From: Deltaproteobacteria bacterium
GTDB taxonomy: Bacteria; Myxococcota_A; UBA9160; UBA4427
Length of the DNA: 64,000 bases
Direction: 5' to 3'
NCBI GenBank assembly: GCA_002719955.1
Contig: PBFW01000019.1
Coordinates: 1-64,000, forward strand
Within the stretch, counting starts at the first letter, position 1. Every line of letters begins with the position of its first letter. Made by a program: the position numbers and the translations under genes. A model generated the notes under the pieces. It searched no databases. It was not told the DNA's origin and saw only the letters and a program-made list of their open reading frames with translations. Positions 45,695-54,495 of the stretch are shown here, one piece after another.

Positions 45695-46891
45695 TCAGAG
45701 CCCCGGCAATGCGTCCGCCAGGCCGAGCATGACGTTCGCCGAGTCGATGTAGGTCTTCTCGCCGATGAAGGTGTGCTGGGTGCCGGTGTACATGTCGCGG
45801 AAGGCGCGCTCGAGGCGACAGCCCTCGCGAATGGCCGTGGTTCCCGCAGCGAGATGAGCCCAGTGGACGATCTCTCGGCTCGCCTGGGTTGCGTAGGTCG
45901 CGGCCACGCGCATGTCGGCGCGCATCTCGAGTGTCAGCTCTCCGCCCTTTCCGACGCTCTCCCAGACCGATTCGTGTGTGTTCTGAAGGAGGGACCAGGC
46001 TGCGCGCCACATCCCCTCGTGATGCGCGAGCCCCGCCTGAAAGGTCATCTTGTTGGCGAGATTCGAGGCCTCGCCCATGCGCTGTGTCGACTGCGCGAGT
46101 GTCATCACGTCGTCGAGGCAGCTCCTCGCGACACCGACGGCCCAGGCGCCATGACCCGCACCGGTGATCGGCATGATGCCCAGCCGGAAGACGTTGCCGC
46201 CCCGCCTGGGTTCACGCGTGAAGAGGGGATAGGTTCGATGCTCGGGGACGAAGACATCCTCCACTTCGTAGTCGAAGCTCCCGGTGGCCTTCAGTCCGGT
46301 GACGTACCAGCCATCGGTGAAACGGATCTCGTCGCGAGGAAAAATCGCGACGCGCAGATCGGGCAGCCCGTCGTCGCCCATCAGGGGGGCGCCATCGCGA
46401 AAGGGGATGAAGCCGCCTGCGACGTATTCGCTATGGCCGGTCCCACTCCCGAAATTCCATTTCCCCGTGACGGAATACCCGCCCTCGCGGACCTGTCCCT
46501 GACCGTTCGGCGCGAATTGCCCACCCATCGTGATGCGGTGATCGTTGGCCGTGAAGACTTCGGCGAAGCCCTCGTCCGGGAGATAGGCCGCCGCGAACGC
46601 GGCAGAGGGGAGATTTGCGATTCCGATCCAACCCACGGATCCATCCTGCCAAGCGAGTTCTTCCCAGATCTCGAGCATCTCGGGGACCGAGGGCTCGACG
46701 CCTCCGGCTTCGCGTGGGTTCGTGTATTGCAGGAGTCCGGATTGCCAGAGCGCATCGACGGTCTCCTTGTTCAACGTGCGTTCGCGCTCGCTCGCCTCTG
46801 CATTCTCGAGCACGAGTGGGCGAATCGAACGCGCCATCTCGACGCCGGGATTCGAAGTCGGGCCGTCTCGATCGATCTTGATCCTTCGCAT
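45695..46891 (-). CDS. Acyl-CoA dehydrogenase-fold flavoprotein (HsaA/monooxygenase-like)
   Basis: 398 residues of the acyl-CoA-dehydrogenase C-terminal type 2 group, which includes HsaA-like flavin-dependent monooxygenases: MLEIWEELAWQDGSVGWIGIANLPSAAFAA, GKWNFGSGTGHSEYVAGG, GLKATGSFDYEVEDVFVPEHRTYPLF and C-terminal LERAFRDMYTGTQHTF. It uses reduced flavin or FAD; a reductase partner is not adjacent. Codon use matches neighbours. Lies 104 bases after the P450 gene on the same strand. Confidence 0.88.
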   Translation of the reverse strand: MRRIKIDRDGPTSNPGVEMARSIRPLVLENAEASERERTLNKETVDALWQSGLLQYTNPREAGGVEPSVPEMLEIWEELAWQDGSVGWIGIANLPSAAFAAAYLPDEGFAEVFTANDHRITMGGQFAPNGQGQVREGGYSVTGKWNFGSGTGHSEYVAGGFIPFRDGAPLMGDDGLPDLRVAIFPRDEIRFTDGWYVTGLKATGSFDYEVEDVFVPEHRTYPLFTREPRRGGNVFRLGIMPITGAGHGAWAVGVARSCLDDVMTLAQSTQRMGEASNLANKMTFQAGLAHHEGMWRAAWSLLQNTHESVWESVGKGGELTLEMRADMRVAATYATQASREIVHWAHLAAGTTAIREGCRLERAFRDMYTGTQHTFIGEKTYIDSANVMLGLADALPGL

Positions 46892-46995
46892 GGTCTTCTA
46901 GTTCCTGTCTTCTGCTGGGCGGTTGGAGTGGGCGGGTGTGACGCACGCGTTGCGACGCGCGCGCCCGGGCGGCGGCGAGATTCTCCACGGCCCGC

Positions 46996-48183
46996 TCATG
47001 GGTGTTTTCCGAACTCGACGGGGAGCTCGAGAAAGCCGGAAACGAAGGTCGAGGGCTCGTAGCGGACCTCGAAGCCGGGGCGCACGTGGATGTCGGGCAG
47101 ACGCGCCAGAAGCTCCTCGAAGAGGATGCCGATCTGGATGCGCGCGAGGTTCGCTCCCATGCAGAAATGAGCGCCGATTCCGAAGGCGATATGCGGGTTG
47201 GGATTCCTCTTGACGTTGAAGGTCTCGGCCTCGACGAAGACGGTCTCGTCCCGATTGGCCGAGGGGTAGAGGAGCATCACGCGATCGTCCTGGCGGATGG
47301 TCTTTCCGCGGAGCTCGGTGTCCCGGGTCGCGGTGCGTTTCATGTTGATGACCGGCGACGACCAGCGGATGAACTCCTCGACCGCGGTCTTGAGTCCGCT
47401 CGGATTGCCAACGAGGTAGGCCTGCTGGTCGGGATGACGCGAGAGCATCTCCATGCCGCAGGCCGTGACATTGCGCGAGGTCTCGCTTCCCCCGACGAGG
47501 AGCAGCAGCGACTCGGAGACGATCTCGTTATCGCTGAGCTTCGAACCGTCGACATCGGCGTGCACGAGAATACTGACGAGGTCGTCTCGGGGCTGTGCGC
47601 GGCGATCCTCGATCATCTCCTTCACGTAGGCCGCATAGTCGACAAAGGCGGTGAAGACCGCGCTCTTGTCCTCCGCATCGGAACCGAGGGTCATGATGTC
47701 CGACCAGTGGCGCAGACGATCGAAATCCTCTTCCGGAATTCCGAGGAAGCCGCCGATCGTTGCCATGGGGAGTCGGGCAGCGATGTCCTCGACGAACTCG
47801 CACTCGCCCCGGGCCGCCACCTTGTCGATCAGGCCCCGAGCGATCTCGCGAATCGCTTTTTCCTGCTCCGCGAGTCTGCGCGGTGTGAATCCCTTGTAGA
47901 GAAAGGATCGGATCCAGGTGTGGCGCGGATCGTCCTGATTGATCATCGATGGATCGGGATCATCGACCTGGGGTCTCGTTCCGCGCGCAGAGGAGAAGAT
48001 CTCGGGCTCCTTCGACACCCGAGACACGTCCTCGTGCAGCGAGATCCACCAGAAGCCGTTCTTCTCGTCCCAATGAACCGGCTCGAATTCACGCAGCCAG
48101 GCGTAGACCGGCCAGGGGTCGTCAGCGTAGAAATTGCGGTCCAGGAGGTCGAAATCCGGTCTGGCTGATTTCGTGTGGGGCAT
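46996..48183 (-). CDS. Cytochrome P450, CYP125-like
   Basis: 395 residues. I-helix LVGGSETSRNVTA, ExxR in EEFIRWS, haem loop FGIGAHFCMGANLARI, and DDPRHTWIRSFLYKGFTPRRL in the C-helix area, features typical of the CYP125/142 sterol side-chain group. The assignment to sterol substrates is inference. Divergent from the TetR gene across a 112-bp region with a perfect palindrome. Confidence 0.9.
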   Translation of the reverse strand: MPHTKSARPDFDLLDRNFYADDPWPVYAWLREFEPVHWDEKNGFWWISLHEDVSRVSKEPEIFSSARGTRPQVDDPDPSMINQDDPRHTWIRSFLYKGFTPRRLAEQEKAIREIARGLIDKVAARGECEFVEDIAARLPMATIGGFLGIPEEDFDRLRHWSDIMTLGSDAEDKSAVFTAFVDYAAYVKEMIEDRRAQPRDDLVSILVHADVDGSKLSDNEIVSESLLLLVGGSETSRNVTACGMEMLSRHPDQQAYLVGNPSGLKTAVEEFIRWSSPVINMKRTATRDTELRGKTIRQDDRVMLLYPSANRDETVFVEAETFNVKRNPNPHIAFGIGAHFCMGANLARIQIGILFEELLARLPDIHVRPGFEVRYEPSTFVSGFLELPVEFGKHP

Positions 48184-48267
48184 CGGGCACCTCGCCTTTT
48201 CGATCTTGAATCAAGTGCTCCGCGGTGGGGAGTCCACGCCTCTCCGCCCGCGGAGCGGCATTGATTG

Positions 48268-48279
48268 ATAACATGTTAT
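48268..48279. promoter_or_regulatory. Operator candidate ATAACATGTTAT
   Basis: A perfect 12-bp palindrome lies in the divergent promoter region between the P450 and TetR genes, 17 bp upstream of the TetR ATG. The core AAC-NN-GTT matches the core of KstR-type TetR operators (TNNAACNNGTTNNA), although the flanking T/A do not match. The neighbouring TetR protein is the natural candidate ligand. Confidence 0.6.
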
Positions 48280-48295
48280 TGCATATGTTTCCACG

Positions 48296-48928
48296 ATGTC
48301 CTCACCCGTGAATCTCCCGTCGAACGGCCGCAGCGGGACGACCGTGCGAATCGAGCGCCGCCTCGGGCGCGCTCAGATCGAGCGCCGCGAGCGCCTGCTG
48401 GAGGCGGCCCGAAGCCTGGCCTCCGAGGGGGGCTATCCGGCGGTGACCATTCGCGACGTCGCGGATCGGGCTGAAATGGGTCTGGCGACGGTTTACCGAT
48501 ATTTTTCGTCCAAGGACCATCTGATCGCCGAGGTACACGCCGCTCGTGGCCGGGAAATCGCTCGCGAATTGCAGGAAAACCCGCCGCCCGGCGCATGTGC
48601 CCAGGAGCGGGCGCTGCGGGTCTGCGAGCGGTTGATCACGATCATCGGCCAGGATCTCAACCTCGCCGCCGCCGGCGTGATGGCGCTGACCTCGGGAGAT
48701 CCCGCTGCGAGTTCGGCGGGGCAGTGGCAGGCGATGGTGATCGGGCCCTGCATGGAGGCGGCCTTCGGCGACGAGGACGTGGGCGATCGCCACGAGCTGA
48801 GCGATCTCCTCGGGCATCTCGTGTTCGCGGTGATGGTGGGGCTCACGACTGGACAACACGCCCGCGAGAGTGCGATGGTACTCTTCGAGAGCGCTGTACG
48901 ACGCATGCTTCCAAGGAGGAATTCTTAG
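48296..48928 (+). CDS. TetR-family transcriptional regulator
   Basis: 210 residues. N-terminal helix-turn-helix from RRERLLEAARSLASEGGYPAVTIRDVADRAEMGLATVYRYFSSKDHL, then a divergent C-terminal ligand domain. It probably represses the divergent P450 and itself via the palindrome at 48268, and co-transcribes with the amidohydrolase whose start follows its stop by two bases. Ligand unknown; sterol-like CoA esters are an analogy only. Confidence 0.92.
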   Translation: MSSPVNLPSNGRSGTTVRIERRLGRAQIERRERLLEAARSLASEGGYPAVTIRDVADRAEMGLATVYRYFSSKDHLIAEVHAARGREIARELQENPPPGACAQERALRVCERLITIIGQDLNLAAAGVMALTSGDPAASSAGQWQAMVIGPCMEAAFGDEDVGDRHELSDLLGHLVFAVMVGLTTGQHARESAMVLFESAVRRMLPRRNS

Positions 48929-48930
48929 TC

Positions 48931-50148
48931 ATGGTTGAAGTAGTCAAACTAGGCATCAAACGTCCCGTGAGCGGCCCGCTCCTTCCCGATCCCGAACCCC
49001 GCGATGTGCTCTACACGCTCTTGTCCGTCGATGACCATCTGATGGAGCCGCCTAATACATTCGAGGGGCGGCTGCCGAAGAAATTCGTCGATGTCGGTCC
49101 GAAGGTGATCGAGACGGAGGAGGGGCACGAGGTCTGGACGATGGAGGGCACGCCGTATTTTCAGGTCGGCTTCATGGCCGTCGCCGGGCGCTCGAAAGAG
49201 GATTTTCGCTTCGAGCCCTCCCGCTTCGAGGAAGTGCGTCCGGGCTGCTGGGATATCCATCATCGAATCAAGGATATGGACCTCGGTGGGATCTGGGCGT
49301 CGGTGAACTTCCCGTCGGGTGCAACGGGCTTCGGCGCCACGCTCTTCAGCAACACGAAGGATCCGGAACTCGGACTCGCTTGCGTGCGGGCCTGGAACGA
49401 TTGGCTCTTCGAGGAATGGGTCGGGCCCTATCCCGATCGGATCGTGCCCCTCGGCATCACCTACCTCTCCGATCCCGAAAAGGGGGCCGAGGAGATTCGG
49501 CGCAACGCCAAGCGTGGCTTCAAAGCGGTCACGCTTCCCGAGCAGCCCCACGAAGTCGGCTTCCCGTCTGTTTTTGACGATTATTGGGAACCGATCGTCC
49601 GTGCCTGCGCCGAGACGGAAACCGTTCTCAATCTGCACGTCGGCTCGGCTGGCTTCGCCAAGGTGCCGCCGGACGCACCGGGACTCGAACTCGGCTCGAC
49701 ACTCTTTCAGGCGATGGCCCTGCAGTCCTGCGCGGAATGGCTCTGGAGTGGCTGGCCAGCGCGCTATCCAGATCTGAAGATCGCGATGTCAGAGGGCGGA
49801 ATCGCCTGGGTCGGTGGGCTGATCGACCGCCTCGACAATATCATGGCGCGCTCGGGGTATGGCAGCGGTTGGCAGGATCCAAAAATCTCGCCTTCCGATT
49901 GCCTTCGCCGAAATTTCTGGTTCTGCATGATCGACGATCCGTCGACGGTCCCGACGCGTTATTCGATGGGCGTCGAGAATATCCTCTTCGAATCGGATTA
50001 TCCTCACGGAGACGGAACCTGGCCCGACACCCAGGAGGTGATGAAGAAGCTGATCGGGGATCTGCCCAAGGACGAGATCCGTATGATTTCGCACGAGAAC
50101 GCCTCGAAGCTCTATCGTCACCCGCTGCCGCCGACCTGCCTGCCCTGA
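48931..50148 (+). CDS. Amidohydrolase (PF04909-type)
   Basis: 405 residues. N-terminal metal motif altered to VDDHLMEPPNTFEGRLP, then ETVLNLHVGSAG, KIAMSEGGIAWVGGLIDRLD and ILFESDYPHGDGTWPDT. Such amidohydrolase-like proteins often accompany P450s and act on lactones, ring-cleavage products or CoA esters. AAGGAGGAATTCTTAGTC precedes the ATG, inside the end of the TetR gene, so the two are co-transcribed. A related enzyme sits directly beyond, convergent. Confidence 0.9.
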   Translation: MVEVVKLGIKRPVSGPLLPDPEPRDVLYTLLSVDDHLMEPPNTFEGRLPKKFVDVGPKVIETEEGHEVWTMEGTPYFQVGFMAVAGRSKEDFRFEPSRFEEVRPGCWDIHHRIKDMDLGGIWASVNFPSGATGFGATLFSNTKDPELGLACVRAWNDWLFEEWVGPYPDRIVPLGITYLSDPEKGAEEIRRNAKRGFKAVTLPEQPHEVGFPSVFDDYWEPIVRACAETETVLNLHVGSAGFAKVPPDAPGLELGSTLFQAMALQSCAEWLWSGWPARYPDLKIAMSEGGIAWVGGLIDRLDNIMARSGYGSGWQDPKISPSDCLRRNFWFCMIDDPSTVPTRYSMGVENILFESDYPHGDGTWPDTQEVMKKLIGDLPKDEIRMISHENASKLYRHPLPPTCLP

Positions 50149-50153
50149 GGCCT

Positions 50154-50185
50154 TGCGAGCGGCGGGGGTACATCCGCCGCTCGCA
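50154..50185. terminator. 12-bp perfect hairpin between convergent genes
   Basis: TGCGAGCGGCGG pairs with CCGCCGCTCGCA across the 8-base loop GGGTACAT, between the ends of two convergent genes. A bidirectional transcription barrier is likely, but no T-run follows on either strand. Confidence 0.55.
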
Positions 50186-50201
50186 GGGCTCCGGCTTGCG
50201 C

Positions 50202-51368
50202 TCACTTCACGTGATAGATCTCGGCCGCCGTACTTTCGAGTACGCTGTGGACGACCTCCTCGGGAAGACCGGCCATGGCGCGATCGATATAATCCCTCGG
50301 ATGATCGGCGGGCGTCTGCGGACCTGGTGACATGCTCGTGGGGTGCGGGTAATCCGTCTCCCACATGATGTTGTTGGGGAAGAGCTTGAGCGCGTCCCGG
50401 AGAGCGGTTTCTTCGAACCAGAAACAGCCGTAGATCTGGCGCTCGAAATACTCGCTGGGCAAGAGCTCGAACTCCGGGTGCTCCCTGCTCACGCCGCTAT
50501 TTCGCCACTGCCAATCCATCGCCTCGAGGGCGCTGCCGATCCAGCCGACGCCGCTCTCGACCGAAACCATCTTGAGCTTCGGAAAACGATGGCAGACGCC
50601 GCCGAAGATCAGGTCGGCCAACTGTTTCGAGTTGTCGATGAAGATCGTCGAGGAGACCCGGGCAAAATTGGCCTTCGTGCCGCAGCCCGCGCGATCCACC
50701 AGAAGGTCCTCGAAGGATCCGCCTCCGATGTGGAAGCTGATCGAGAGGTCGTTGTCCTGTGCGGCCGCGTAGACGGGATCCCAATGGGTGTCGCAGAGCA
50801 GCGGGTGGCCCCAGACCTGCGGTTGATTGCAGGCGAGTACGGCCTTGTGGCCTAACGCAGCGCAGCGTTCGATCTCGCCGACCCAGGCATCGACATCCCA
50901 GAAGGGGCTCGCCATGACCGGAATCAAACGATTCGGATCGGCGCTGCACCAGTCCACCAGGAAATCGTTGTAGGCCTGAACGCATTCGAGCTGGAGCTTG
51001 GGGTCCTTGATCTTCAGGAAGGCCTGGGAACCGAAGCCGCCCGTATTGGGATAGATGACCTGCCCGTAGATGCCCTCTTCATCCATCATCTCGAGACGCG
51101 CCGTCGAATCCCAGGACGCCCGCGGGCATTCGTCGAATGTCTTGCGCGTATCGGGAAGGGTGCCATCGAATCCCGCGGCCGTGACCATCCCGGGTCCACC
51201 CGTCGGCTCGCCCCCGATGATCCAGAGGTCGACCCCGTCGACATGCTCGATATGTGGGATCGCATCGCCCCATTTCGAGGACATGCGAGCTGTCCAGGTG
51301 TCGGGCGGCTCGGTCACGTGCACATCTGTGTCGATTGCGCGGTGGCGGTCGAAGAATGATTGGCTCAC
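50202..51368 (-). CDS. Amidohydrolase (PF04909-type)
   Basis: 388 residues. Metal motif DTDVHVTEPPDTWTARMSSKWGD, then GIYGQVIYPNTGGFG, LSISFHIGGG, KMVSVESGVGWIG and IMWETDYPHPTSMSPG. Similar in layout to the gene at 48931, probably a diverged paralogue. GGAGGAAACCC precedes the ATG. Cytosolic; substrate unknown. Confidence 0.9.
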   Translation of the reverse strand: MSQSFFDRHRAIDTDVHVTEPPDTWTARMSSKWGDAIPHIEHVDGVDLWIIGGEPTGGPGMVTAAGFDGTLPDTRKTFDECPRASWDSTARLEMMDEEGIYGQVIYPNTGGFGSQAFLKIKDPKLQLECVQAYNDFLVDWCSADPNRLIPVMASPFWDVDAWVGEIERCAALGHKAVLACNQPQVWGHPLLCDTHWDPVYAAAQDNDLSISFHIGGGSFEDLLVDRAGCGTKANFARVSSTIFIDNSKQLADLIFGGVCHRFPKLKMVSVESGVGWIGSALEAMDWQWRNSGVSREHPEFELLPSEYFERQIYGCFWFEETALRDALKLFPNNIMWETDYPHPTSMSPGPQTPADHPRDYIDRAMAGLPEEVVHSVLESTAAEIYHVK

Positions 51369-51460
51369 TGGGTTTCCTCCGGGTGGGTTTTGGCTCCCTC
51401 CGACGGTAGGTCGATCGATCAGATCTGCCAGTCACGCGATCCCTGCTCCTGGCGTCCTTC

Positions 51461-51844
51461 TCATTGGGGCGCGTCGCGGTTCACGAGCATCTCCGCCGTG
51501 TGCCCGAAGGCGGTGGACAGGGCTTCGCGGGTCGCCTCTCCGAGTGTTGCGTCGCGCAGCGCATCGACCATGCACTTCTTCCAGGCGTCGCTGGCCTCTC
51601 GATCGATCGGAAAGGGCGCGTGCGCGGTGCGCATGCACAGGGATCCGTAGCGCTCGAAGTGGAGTCGAGGGCCCCCTAGCCAGCCACATAGAAAGAGCGA
51701 GAGCCGTTCTCTCATCTCGCTCAGGTCCTGCTTGTGCATCTTGCGGATCACGGCGGCATCCGGCGCCGTATCCATGCGCTCGTAAAAACGATCGACGAGG
51801 GCGCGAACACCCGCTTCACCGCCGATTTCCTCGAAGGGCTTCAT
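51461..51844 (-). CDS. Group II truncated haemoglobin
   Basis: 127 residues. GGEAGVRALVDRFYERMDTAPDAAVIRKMH, FLCGWLGGPRLHFERYG, and the proximal-His block MRTAHAPFPIDREASDAWKKCM with the conserved Trp. Binds O2 or NO; the role is unproven. It lies 92 bases upstream of the amidohydrolase gene on the same strand. Confidence 0.9.
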   Translation of the reverse strand: MKPFEEIGGEAGVRALVDRFYERMDTAPDAAVIRKMHKQDLSEMRERLSLFLCGWLGGPRLHFERYGSLCMRTAHAPFPIDREASDAWKKCMVDALRDATLGEATREALSTAFGHTAEMLVNRDAPQ

Positions 51845-52207
51845 TGGACTCCGCTCTCAAATGACTCAACGGTCGACAGAAGATTCGCCCTGGAGATTGC
51901 AATAGACGGTGCGGAGGTCCAAGCGTGGGGAGTCGGTTCGTGCATCGAAGAGAGCCCGCAGCCGGGATATCGGAGGGTCCTTCTCGCGGCGTGCGTTGCC
52001 GACTGTGGCGTTACGCCACAATCGCGATGGTGCGACCGCGGACGCGATGCATCCGATCGAATCGATGGTCGCGCGCACCTCGTAGAGCAGCGATTCGGAT
52101 TGCATTCTATTCGCGAGCGCCGGAGAATACGCTGAGCGGTGGGCTCTGTCGCGGATCACCCGCGAAGGGAACCCACGAGATCAATCGGGCGACCGGAGGA
52201 ATACGAG
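51845..52207. other. Intergenic region with a small hairpin
   Basis: About 360 bases with no recognised gene. It contains the hairpin TGTGGCG-TTA-CGCCACA at 52004-52020, which could be an operator or a small structural element. A minus-strand ORF at 51866-52159 has no identifiable family. Confidence 0.45.
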
Positions 52208-52618
52208 ATGAGCATCCCCTTTCCGAGTAATGACTTCTTTTCAGCTCTCCAGGAGGGCTTGAATGGCGATCCGAGCTGCACGGATCATCTGGCGCCCAGC
52301 GAGGCCTATTGTGGTTTCGCCGTCGGCGAACAGCTCTTCGTGCTCGAATTCGACGGACACGAGTGCAGCGCCGTCGTGCCGGGCGGCAACGAACTCGATC
52401 TCGATTTCGTCGTGGCCGGACCGGCGGATGCCTGGAAAAAAGCCATCCAGGGCTCCGAGGCGCTGGACGCTTCGGCGGGGCTGCCGGTCCTGATCGAAAA
52501 GGGTGATCTCGAGGTCCGCTCGGCTGGAGGCGACGGCCTCGAGATGGCTCGCCAATCGCTCCCCTTCCTCCAGGTCTTCCTGGACCAGTCCCGGGGGCTC
52601 GATCTCGAGTTTGCCTGA
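52208..52618 (+). CDS. SCP2-like small protein
   Basis: 136 residues. Pattern FVVAGPADAWKKAIQG with an alpha/beta single-domain layout similar to sterol-carrier-protein-2-like domains (SCP-2/ketosteroid-like). Weak similarity only. GGAGGAATACGAG precedes the ATG. It is followed 71 bases later by an acyl-CoA dehydrogenase on the same strand, so it may hold a hydrophobic acyl substrate. Confidence 0.55.
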   Translation: MSIPFPSNDFFSALQEGLNGDPSCTDHLAPSEAYCGFAVGEQLFVLEFDGHECSAVVPGGNELDLDFVVAGPADAWKKAIQGSEALDASAGLPVLIEKGDLEVRSAGGDGLEMARQSLPFLQVFLDQSRGLDLEFA

Positions 52619-52689
52619 TCGGATGGATCGGCTCGCGGAGATGCGCCCCGGAGGCTCCTGAGAGACTGAAAATCCTTCTTGAAGGGCGT

Positions 52690-53952
52690 ATGGTTTCGAG
52701 CATGCCGATGAACGTTCAAGCGATCGCCAGCCTGCCCGACAAAATCAACCAGATCCGGCTCCTCACCGCGGAGATCATCAACAAAGAGATTCTGCCCAAC
52801 GAGAATACGTTGTGGCGGTGGCGAAGAGATGGAACCGTCAGCGAGAAGGAGAAAGCCTCGGCGCGCAAGCTGCGTGAGGACATCAAGGAGAAGGTGAAGC
52901 AGGCGGGCCTCTGGGCGCCGCATCTGCCCGAAGACTACGGGGGCTGTGGGCTCAACTTCCTCGAGCACGCCTACATGAACGAAGTGCTCGCCTATGCCGT
53001 CGGTGCGGCCTCTCTATTCGGTGTGGTGGCCCCGAACTCGGGCAACCAGAAGATCCTGCTCAAATACGGCACCGAAGAACAGCGCAAGAAATGGCTCGTG
53101 CCCTTGACCGAGGGCACGATGCAGTCGGGCTTCTCGATGACCGAACCCGACAACGCCGGATCCGACCCGCGCTCGATCAAGACGACCGCGCGCCGCGAGG
53201 GTGACGAGTGGGTCATCAATGGTCATAAATGGTTCACTTCGAACGGGATCTCGGCGGATTTCCTGATCGTGATGTGCCGAACGGATGATCCCACCGGACC
53301 CGCGGATCGAAACGGCAAGATGACGCAGATCATCGTCCCGACGGATACGCCGGGGGTGAACGTGATTCGCGGAATCGAGGTCTGGGGGAGAACCAGCGAT
53401 CACGCGGAGATCATCTATGACGATGTGCGCGTGCCGGCCGAGAATCAGCTGGGTCAAACGGGTTCGGGACACCAGGCCGCCCAGGACCGGCTCGGGGCGG
53501 GCCGTGTATACCACTGCATGAACTCGGTGGGACAGATGTGGCGGGCCTTCGATCTGATGGTCGAGCGGGCGGCGACGCGCGAGGTGCATGGAGGACTGCT
53601 GCAGGACAAGCAATTCGTTCAGGGATTCATCGCGGATTCATATATCGATATCCAGACCTCGCGGCTGATGACGATTCATTGCGCGGAGCAGATGGAAAGC
53701 GGCGCGGATGCGCGGACCGAAATTTCGGCACTCAAGATCTACGTTCCGGAGGCGTATTCGCGGGTGGTCGACCGCGCGATCCAGGTCTGGGGCGCCGCGG
53801 GCGTTACGGGTGATCTCCCCTTGGTCGGGATGTATCAGGGGGCGCGAACACTCCGATTGGCCGATGGTCCCGATGAGGTTCACAAGATCCTGATCGCCAA
53901 GAACGTGATGAAACAACATTTTGCCGGCGGATCCTGGGATTTCGGGAATTAG
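52690..53952 (+). CDS. Acyl-CoA dehydrogenase
   Basis: 420 residues. AGLWAPHLPEDYGGCGLNFLEHAYMNEVLAYA, then FSMTEPDNAGSDPRSIKTTARREGDEWVINGHKWFTS, and GAAGVTGDLPLVGMYQGARTLRLADGPDEVHK at the C-terminus, typical of ACAD11/long-chain-like enzymes. FAD-dependent dehydrogenation of an acyl-CoA. The start at 52690 has GAAGGG upstream; an in-frame ATG four codons later is equally likely. Its end overlaps the convergent GIY-YIG gene. Confidence 0.92.
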   Translation: MVSSMPMNVQAIASLPDKINQIRLLTAEIINKEILPNENTLWRWRRDGTVSEKEKASARKLREDIKEKVKQAGLWAPHLPEDYGGCGLNFLEHAYMNEVLAYAVGAASLFGVVAPNSGNQKILLKYGTEEQRKKWLVPLTEGTMQSGFSMTEPDNAGSDPRSIKTTARREGDEWVINGHKWFTSNGISADFLIVMCRTDDPTGPADRNGKMTQIIVPTDTPGVNVIRGIEVWGRTSDHAEIIYDDVRVPAENQLGQTGSGHQAAQDRLGAGRVYHCMNSVGQMWRAFDLMVERAATREVHGGLLQDKQFVQGFIADSYIDIQTSRLMTIHCAEQMESGADARTEISALKIYVPEAYSRVVDRAIQVWGAAGVTGDLPLVGMYQGARTLRLADGPDEVHKILIAKNVMKQHFAGGSWDFGN

Positions 53953-54458
53953 GGCGCGGGAGGCAGCCCCGCCGCTCGTTTCAGCTCGTCGATCCCGAAA
54001 TAGTCGACCCGGGCTCCCTCGTGAGCGGTCGCGAGCCGGGCTCGCGTGTGCCTTCCGGTCGGGCGCCAGCGCCCATGCAGGAGGTGGGTGGGGCATCCGC
54101 AATCCGATGAACCGAAGCCTTTTCTTGGAATCGTGAACCCACGCAATTCGGAAAAGCGCGCCGCCCAGAGGTGCTCCAGGCTCCGCGGTCCGCTCGCGCA
54201 CCATGTCCCCACCAGTGAAGCCGATCGTCGGAGATAGTCGACGTGCCAACGGGGGCGTCCCAGCGGCCCGACATGGTGTCGCAAACGACCGAGGAGTCCG
54301 CCCGGGCCGAAGGCGCTGCCGATGTAGACGAGATATCCCTTCGCGACAGGAACCTCCCCCAAGGCGCCGACCGATACAAGCGCGTCCTCGCTGCATTCGA
54401 AGACGAGTGCATAGGTTCCCGGCTTCGCGAGCCGGGCGATGGCGCGACGTCGCCTCAT
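53949..54458 (-). CDS. GIY-YIG nuclease-domain protein (DUF123 type)
   Basis: 169 residues. GTYALVFECSED, GYLVYIGSAFGPGGLLGRLRHHVGP, WHVDYLRR and a cysteine motif SSDCGCPTHLL match the DUF123-type GIY-YIG group. Nuclease activity is not established for these. The end overlaps the acyl-CoA dehydrogenase stop on the opposite strand by four bases. Start ATG at 54458, weak ribosome binding site. Confidence 0.85.
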   Translation of the reverse strand: MRRRRAIARLAKPGTYALVFECSEDALVSVGALGEVPVAKGYLVYIGSAFGPGGLLGRLRHHVGPLGRPRWHVDYLRRSASLVGTWCASGPRSLEHLWAARFSELRGFTIPRKGFGSSDCGCPTHLLHGRWRPTGRHTRARLATAHEGARVDYFGIDELKRAAGLPPAP

Positions 54459-54495
54459 GAATCTGTCGCTCGGTCCATTAATTCGGGCTCGTGTC

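Noticed and set aside
45203-47062. 619-aa + strand ORF antisense to M20 and flavoprotein genes
   Set aside because: Long shadow ORF typical of high-GC DNA; the minus-strand products have clear family motifs.
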